NCBI GenBank assembly: GCA_032622095.1
Contig: CP136068.1
Coordinates: forward strand, 156,947,151 to 157,011,150
Source: Siphonodentalium dalli
Lineage: Eukaryota; Mollusca; Scaphopoda; Gadilida; Siphonodentaliidae
Length of the DNA stretch: 64,000 bases
Direction: 5' to 3'
A program made the translations under genes and the position numbers. The notes under the pieces were generated by a model. That model saw only the letters and a list, made by a program, of their open reading frames with translations. It was not told the DNA's origin and ran no database searches. Shown one piece after another: positions 51,801 to 60,800 of this stretch (position 1 is its first letter; the number at the start of each line of letters is the position of its first letter).

Positions 51801-54800
51801 TTTGAAGATATAGATAAACTAAACTAAGGCCATATAAACTTAAAGGTACTCAACCCGTAAAGAGGGTCCCCATCTCAACAGATTCCAACAACAACAATCC
51901 GATCGGAGGGTCCTATATTACTATTTCTTTGGCTTTGGGGGTAAAAAATATTTGATTCGAGTCGAGGAACCCATCAAACAAAGCTCAGAGTTATTAGATA
52001 TTGATTTTTGAAATTTGTTATAAACTCGAGATCAGTACTACTAACTGCCGTAATCTGCTCTGGATGTGTTCTCCAAATCTATTCAAACAGACAAGGATGG
52101 ATAACTCTAAAATCAAGTGGTAATTTTAACGCAATTTTTACTGAGTTCTGGGCCAGATAGTATTCCCGATAATGAAAAATCTGAGCTTTGATGGGTGACT
52201 TCCTCGACTCGAATCAAATATTTTTGACCCCCGAAGCCATTGAAATAGTAATTGAGAGGAGTTTTATCGGGTTGAGTACCTTTAATAGTTTGTTTCTCAG
52301 GGATTTTTTTTTTCAAAGTGATGAGGGAGGCAGTTATTTATATTTATTATTTTTTTCAAATTAATTTTGTGGTGAGGCAGGTATTTATATATATAATATT
52401 TATCGGAGTCCCATATTAAGGAATAATACTGGATATGAGGAATAATACTGGATATGGGCAATATACTGAAGCAGGGAAGCTGACCATCATATATCCCCTT
52501 AATAATCTAGATTTGTAATAAAGTTGTATAGAGGAAACAGTTTGAGTTATTCACTCATGGCAGAAGATGTGGAAATTACATCGGTGAAATTTGATGTAAC
52601 TCAGGGTGACCACCAGCCAGATCAAGCTTTATTGGAAGGAGTTCCACTGGACTACACATGAATTGATAATATTAAATCACAACAATAATTTATGAAATAA
52701 AAGGTTTATTTTCTAATTAATCACAGACTTTCATAAAAATCTTGAAGTTTGGAATAGTGCTGATCCACAAACCAGAGTGCATTACATACAATAGCCACAC
52801 ATTGCCGACCCACACTGTCAACGCTAACCTTTCGGAAGCCCACTTTGTTTTCAACCAGTCAATGAATGAATTGCACAATTTGTTATGTTTGTTTTTTACA
52901 TTTGTCTTACTGGGCAACACCACCTCCTTGCAACTTTTTATCAGCACCGAGAATACATCAACTACTTCTCCCGATTTATTCTCTGGTACATCTTCTTTGG
53001 TCACTCGAATTTGAAAATATCGTCCGAAAAATTGCGTGACTTCACAAAACATGATGATCATGATCATGATGTCTCCTGCAACTGTGTCCCCCGTTTTCGT
53101 TTTTGAAACAACCAGGTCAAAATCATCGTCAATGTCTTTCGTGGACATGAAATCATCAGCCATTTGAGGAACAGTTTTTGATCTGTTGTCTGATATAATT
53201 GTCCATTTGCCTTCCGACGCATTCTGCACGATACAAATGTTCACCAAAGTCGCCATTTTGTTATTATTTTAAACAGGAAGTTTGTCAGAATTATCCGCCC
53301 TTGTTTGTGAATGTAAAGTCCGGATAGATTTGCAGTCCGGATAGATTTGCAGTTTGCGTAAAGTTTCAAGATGAAGTTATCGGTCTGGGGCGGTTCGGGA
53401 CATGCGGTATTTATATATTTATTATTTTATAGGTGCCAATAAATAAGGGGGAGGCGCAGGTTTTTGGGGGACGCGGCGATCCCTGAGAAACGAACTATTA
53501 AGTGTGTATGGCCTAAGAAAGAAAAATTCTTTTTCTGAAGAAGTTTCTAAAGAAACTGAAAAAACTTGTTAATTTTATAATAAAGATAGTTTACAGAGGA
53601 GAACAAGGTCACCAGAGGGTGAATTTAGTGATGCTAGCCCACTGCAAGGTAGTGTTAATAAATTCACCCTCTGCGGACCTCATTCTGCAAATGGCCGACA
53701 CCATATTATGAGGTCTGAAGGGAGATAACTCTTAATTTAAATGTGTACATTACAGCTGAATGAATTTCTGGAATGAAGACGACAGGAGATAACTCTAATT
53801 TAAATCTGTACATTACAGCTGAATGAATTTCTGGAATGAAGACGACAGGAGATAACTCTAATTTAAATCTGTACATTACAGCTGAATGAATTTCTGGAAT
53901 GAAGACGACAGGAGATAACTCTAATTTAAATCTGTACATTACAGCTGAATGAATTTCTGGAATGAAGACGACAGGAGATAACTCTAATTTAAATCTGTAC
54001 ATTACAGCTGAATGAATCTCTGGAATGAAGACGACAGGAGATAACTCTAATTTAAATCTATGTATTACAGCTGAATGAATCTCTGGAATGAAGACGACAG
54101 GAGATAACTCTAATTTAAATCTATGTATTACAGCCGAATGAATCTCTGGAATGAAGACGACAGGAGATAACTCTAATTTAAATCTATGTATTACAGCTGA
54201 ATGAATCTCTGGAATGAAGACGACAGGAGATAACTCTAATTTAAATCTATGTATTACAGCTGAATGAATCTCTGGAATGAAGACGACAGGAGATAACTCT
54301 AATTTAAATCTGTACATTACAGCTGAATGAATTTCTGGAATGAAGACGACAGGAGATAACTCTAATTTAAATCTATGTATTACAGCTGAATGAATCTCTG
54401 GAAGGAACACGACGGGATATTAACCGACTGCACTGCGATCGGGACCAGTATGAGGAATCCATGAAGAAAGCATTTATGCGCGGCGTCTGCGCTCTAAATC
54501 TTGAGGCCATGAACATGTTCCAGCCAGAAGACGAGAATGGTTAGATATTCTTTCTTATTCATGTGTTCTGTTATATTTGCTCCAGGAACCAGCCTAGAAT
54601 TTTCTCCCTGTTTGGATAGTAGGGAGAAGTGGACTGTTATCAAGGAGAAGTAACAATGGCTGAAGTTTACACCCCTACACAATATCATCACTTTTCTATG
54701 ATCTAATAAGTATCATGCAAGAGCCCATTTATAAAAACCATTATAGTGAGTAACAACACCATTAGGCCATACACACTTAATAGTTCGTTTCTCAGGGATC

Positions 54801-57800
54801 GCCGCCTCCCAAAAAAACCCTGCGCTACCCCTTATTTATTGGCAGCTTTAAATAATAAATATATAAATACTGCATATCCCAAACCGCCCCAGACCGATAA
54901 CTTCGTCTTGAAACTTTACGCAAACTGCAAATCTATCCGGACTGCAAATCTATCCGGACTTTACATTCACAAACAAGGGCGGATAATTCTGACGAACTTC
55001 CTGTTTAAAATAATAACAAAATGGCGACTTTGGTGAACATTTGTATCGTGCAGAATGCGTCGGAAGGCAAATGGACAATTATATCAGACAACAGATCAAA
55101 AACTGTTCCTCAAATGGCTGATGATTTCATGTCCACGAAAGACATTGACGATGATTTTGACCTGGTTGTTTCAAAAACGAAAACGGGGGACTTTGACACA
55201 GTTGCAGGAGACATCATGATCTGACATGATCATCATCATGTTTTCGGACGATATTCGAGTGACCAAAGAAGATGTACCAGAGAATAAATCGGGAGAAGTA
55301 GTTGATGTATTCTCGGTGCTGATGACAAGTTGCAAGGAGGTGGTGTTGCCCAGTAAGACAAATGTGAAAAACAAACGTAACAAATTGTGCAATTCATTCA
55401 TTGACTGGTTGAAAACAAAGTGGGCTTCCGAAAGGTTAGCGTTGACAGTGTGGGTCGGCAATGTGTGGCTATATTGTATGTAATGCACTCTGGTTTGTGG
55501 ATCAGCACTATTCCAAACTTACAAGATTTTTATGAAAGTCTGTGATTAATTAGAAAATAAACCTTTTATTTCATAAATTATTGTTGTGATTTAATATTAT
55601 CAATTCATGTGTAGTCCAGTGGAACTCCTTCCAATAAAGCTTGATCTGGCTGGTGGTCACCCTGAGTTACATCAAATTTCACCGATGTAGTTTCCACATC
55701 TTCTGCCATGAGTGAATAACTCAAACTGTTTCCTCTATACAACTTTATTACAAATTTCTAGATTATTAAGGGGATATATGATAGTCAGCTTCCCTGCTTC
55801 AGTATATTGCCCATATCCAGTTTTATTCCTCATATCCAGTATTATTCCTTAATATGGGACTCCGATAAATATTATATATATAAATACCTGCCTCACCACA
55901 AAATTAATTTGAAAAAAATAATAAATATAAATAACTGCCTCCCTCATCACTTTGAAAAAAAAATCCCTGAGAAACAAACTATTAAGTTTATATGGCCTTA
56001 TAATAAGTAAATATGCTTTATGTATGTTGGTTGGATATAAGTATACTGGTAAATGGGAGAGAAGTTACTTCTCCCTTGGACAAAAATAGGGAGAAGTAGC
56101 ACGTTTTAGGGAGAAGATGTCTCTAAAGTCGCCATCTAAGCTGGTCCATGATCTGCTCGGCAGGTTTTATCCTCAAATAATAAATGGGGATACCTAAGAC
56201 CATTTAAAATTGTTTCTCAGGCACCGCCACATTGATTTTTTGTGCCGCAATGATTTTTTTGCTCCGTGTTGATAATTTTTATCTCGGATACAATAATTTG
56301 CACTTTGGACTTTTGTAGAAAACAAAATTTGGCATTCAAATGGCAGAAAAAACACAAGTGAAACCTAGAAAGTAGATTGTACAGTAAAAGATGTGCAATT
56401 TAATAACTTATGAATATCTAAGGTCGATGCAATGGCCCACAGAGGTTTGATACCCTGCCAAAATCCTGAACAAATTCTTTTTAAGATTAAATGTCATGGT
56501 CGTCAGTGGGAAATTTCCGAGTAGTTTTACTTTCTAATCGCGGCGTTTTCGGACGGCGAAACGAAAAGTGCCGGGAAAGCTGTTCAAAAGTTGATATAAG
56601 GATGTTACATCTGTCATTCTAAAGGTGGAAACTAATACAATTTCCAATTTTTTCTGCAAGAAAAGTTGTTAACTCTTTACCCAACAGAAGGGCCCTGTGC
56701 CAATGCATTCTCTTATATATGCGATTCGACCATAGGTCGCCTCGCATATATAAGAGAATGCATTGGCTTAACATATTAAAAATGATAAAATTGTTAAAGA
56801 ATGTAAGAAAAAATGGTAAAAAAGATTTTTTTTAGGCCAACGCATTCTCTTATGTATGTTGGATGTTCCGTGATACCGAGTTCCATTTCGTGTTTCTTCT
56901 TTAATCAGGTGAGTTGGTGCCTGTCATCGACGAGAACTCCTCAGCAAGGTTCACTCCATCTAAATCAACAGACCCTCCACCTCGGGTTGTCACTAGTCAG
57001 GGATCTCGGCCCGTAACGCAGACCACAGCACTCTCAGCACCACAGAAACAGGTAATTACGGTCAATAAAACAAAAATTCTGTGTTCTTAGGCACCTCCCT
57101 CATCACAAAAACAGGTAAGTACGATCAAATAAACAAAAAATTCTGTGTTCATCACAGAAACAGGTAATTAGTCAAATAAAAAAAAATCTGTGTTCTTAGT
57201 AGGGGTGTAACGATACGGGGTATGGGGTGTATCGATGTTTATCGCGATACAGAGGTCACGATACGATACGTATCGCGATTTTACTTACCTAAAATTATAG
57301 TGATATTGCCAAGTCTTCCTACGGACTGTATATACACTGATATATAGCGATAGCGACGGGTGGGTATGTGCGTGCATGGCTATAGGTAGGCCTACATGAA
57401 CTCGCTAAAGATATGTACTAGATGTTCATCTATAATGTTTGTTGTTGCAACTTGTATTGTATTGTCTAAGAAGAAAAAAAACTATTTAAAACCACGTCCA
57501 TGTATCGACTATCAGTGAAATCCCATAGGCCCGGAAGCATAAAGATGCCGACATTCAACCCCATCGCTGCACTGTGTAAGTGTGTTATCTGAACAAAATT
57601 AATTAGAGTACAAACACTACCTGTTGACCAATGAGGAACGTCCTCTCCGAAAATCTCACAGTCAATGTCACGAGATTGACAGCTAAATGGGAGGGGCTTT
57701 ATATTAATAACTCATGTCAAGTTGTCAACTTTATAACGGGAATTGGGGGATTCACTTTCTGTTGACAAGTTTATTCCGGGAAGTTTAACAATTGCTCAGC

Positions 57801-60800
57801 AACCCACACGGGCCAGTGCACATAGTGCAGTGTTGACGTGACATGGGGAAAGACATACATGTAGATTGATATGATATAGGTTGAACCTACATGCAGTAGC
57901 TGCATCACTCTGGTTAACAGTGAAATAAAATTGCAGCAATAGCAGTAAGACAGGCATCAAAGGTTTGCCGCCGTTTGTAAACGACATGTCATTGACAAAG
58001 TAGGTCACTTACTGCATGACGTGTACTATTGAAATAGGTCATTAAAATTGAGGTCACTCAGGTCAGGTCTGTTCTTTGATCAGTGGACCACAAGCGACTC
58101 ATTGATCTATTAATACAATGTGTTTCATCGTATTGTCCACACATGCAAATTGATACAATGCGGTCTGTTGGCCTCACGGTTACTCTGTGATAAATAGGGA
58201 ATGCTTATCATTATTATTACGTATTGTGGGGGATTACCTTAATGTTTTGTTAGATACTGATTCAACATTGACCTTTCTCGTTCATGGCGACCGCTGTTTA
58301 CTTACCTTAATAGGAAATAACAACATGCAATTTGTGTATCGAGATACGTATCGTTTGAACGCCCGTATCGATTACCGTATCGTCAGTGCTGTATCGTGGT
58401 CGCATCGATACATCGATGTATCGTTACACCCCTAGTTCTTAGGCACCTCCCTCATCACAAAAACAGGTAATTACAGTCAAATAAAAAAAAAATCTGTGTT
58501 CTTAGGCACCTCCCTCATCACAAAAACAGGTAATTACGATCAAATAAAAAAAAAAATCTGTGTTCTTAGGCACCTCCCTCATCACAAAAACAGGTAAGTA
58601 CGATCAAATAAAACAAAAATTCTGTGTTTTCAGGCACCTCCCTCATCACAAAAAAGAGGAATCATCAAAGATGATTTATTAGCAAATTTATCCTGAATTT
58701 TCAAAGAATTAAAAATTTTCAAAGTAAATAAGCCACTTGATCTTACTTCTTGACATTTAACCCTTCCATGCTGGAGCTTCCTGTAATATTGTGGAAACCC
58801 TGTGCCAATGCATTCTCTTATATATGCAATATATAAGAGAATATATTGCCTAACAACATTGACCTTTTAAGCCAGTGCATTATCTTAGGCCAAAACAAAT
58901 TGAATGCGTGTTTCCCGTAACGAGCCCAAAAAAAATAGGGGCGGGCGGTAGGCTTTTCATTTTATTTTATTTTTTCATGTTATTTTTTTATGGTCTTGTG
59001 TGGGCCATGCCTAACCACCATCAAACACCATACAATGACCCAGAGCAACCAACAAATTGGTGATAAAACTGATATATTGAGGGGAAACATATAAAACAGA
59101 TTACTATTATCTTTAAAATGCGGGGTTTTTTGCCACAGCAGTTTTGAATTATGCACATGGGAATTGACCCATGTGCGACCGCTATCGTTGAAAAGAACAT
59201 GTTCCCGCATTCGAATTTCGGTTCGAATCAACCTCGGAGAACATCCATGTCAACACAAACACTTGCTTCCGGTCAGCGAAGAGGAACGATAACTCGTGAA
59301 CTTCCGGTATAGCGTCCGGTCGTAATTTGACTTTCCGTTTGAAGAGTGACGATGTGGCTTTGCGAAAAATATATAAATATATCAAAGATATCATTTATCT
59401 CGTGAGACGAATGAGATAAAATGGAACCACGCGTACACAGTTTGGTTAACAGTGCGGTCGGTCGGTTTATAGATTGATTTTTTTTATTTAAATCCAATAA
59501 AATGAACTTGGGTCAGGGGGTTCTGAAGACGGTCGGTCGGGTTATGGGAAACACGCATTCAATTTGTTTTGGCCTTATATATGCGAGGATGCCAAGAAAA
59601 TGCACTGGCACAGGATCTTTAATGCTTGAAAAAGTTAATATCCCACTTTATCTTACTTCTTGACATTTAACATTCCGGAATGTGGCATTTAATAAAGTTT
59701 AATTGCAGTGTCATACAAAGAGCGTGAGCAGTTATAAAGGAAAGACATTCACGGCTAAGATTTCTGCTAGGAGCGATTCTTCCACAAAAAGCTTGCGATC
59801 TTCTGGTGGCAACCCAACATTAAATCCTCCAATGAGCTCCGTTGTTGTGGAGCGACACCTGCCCATTAATAAGGTAAGATTCTATATATGTAGGAGTGAA
59901 GAATGGAGTAATTACCACGAGGAGGGAGTCATATGGTTTTCCACGATATTGAAATTTAAAGTTGTTGGCTGAGTATATTCATAATGATACATAATCACTA
60001 CTGCTGGGACGGTTGTCCGGATATCCGGTTACGATTCGGTTACGCGTGTCAACCGGTTAGAGGAGGCCACAACCGGATAACCGTACTATTGATAACGATC
60101 GTACTATCATCGTAGTACTCCGTGTAAATGTTGCCGAAATCATTTACGGAAGTTTAAGTAATGAGAGTAAGTAATAAGAAGCGATTTGGACAGTTGATTG
60201 TGTATTCATATACCCCACAACACATGCCCATTTGATCACCGGCGGCTTTTCTAGACATGGGATATACACGAGGAAGGAACTATATTTCGTCACGGAAGGT
60301 TTTGCAAGCGTTGTTTATGCGGAATTCCCGTTAACATCGATATACTAGCGACCACAAACGATTGCTCTATCACAAACCATCAGGAAGTGGGAATTATTGT
60401 GCACTACTAATATATATTATATTTTAGTTTGTTTGGGCTCAAAACTGAATTAATTAATACACATTTACCACTATTTGAACGCCTTAACGGGACCGCATTG
60501 TACAACCAAGACATCGTTTGTGATCGCATGTATATCGGGGACGCATAATCAACACTTGTTTTGCCGATATAGTGACCAGTGTATTCAATCTCGTACTTAT
60601 GGTAATGATGGTCGCGGTTATCCAGTTGTGATTAGGTTAATGCCCGCGGTTAACTGGTTAGGAAAAAACCCCAACCGTCCCAGCACTAATAATGACTTCA
60701 AATTAACACTTTCATGACGGGAGCTTCCTGAAGTTTTGTGAAAACGCTGTGCCAATGAATTCTATTATATATGTGAGTCTCCCATTGAGAGCCTCGCATA

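Noticed and set aside
53706-54410. Minus-strand 234-codon ORF with 21-residue repeats (FIPEIHSAVIHRFKLELSPV type)
   Set aside because: It is the reverse reading of the 63-bp intronic minisatellite; 63 is divisible by 3, so the frame stays open by arithmetic.
59210-59240. GGTTCGAATC, resembling a tRNA B box
   Set aside because: No A box or cloverleaf at the right distance; it lies within the Harbinger-like MITE.
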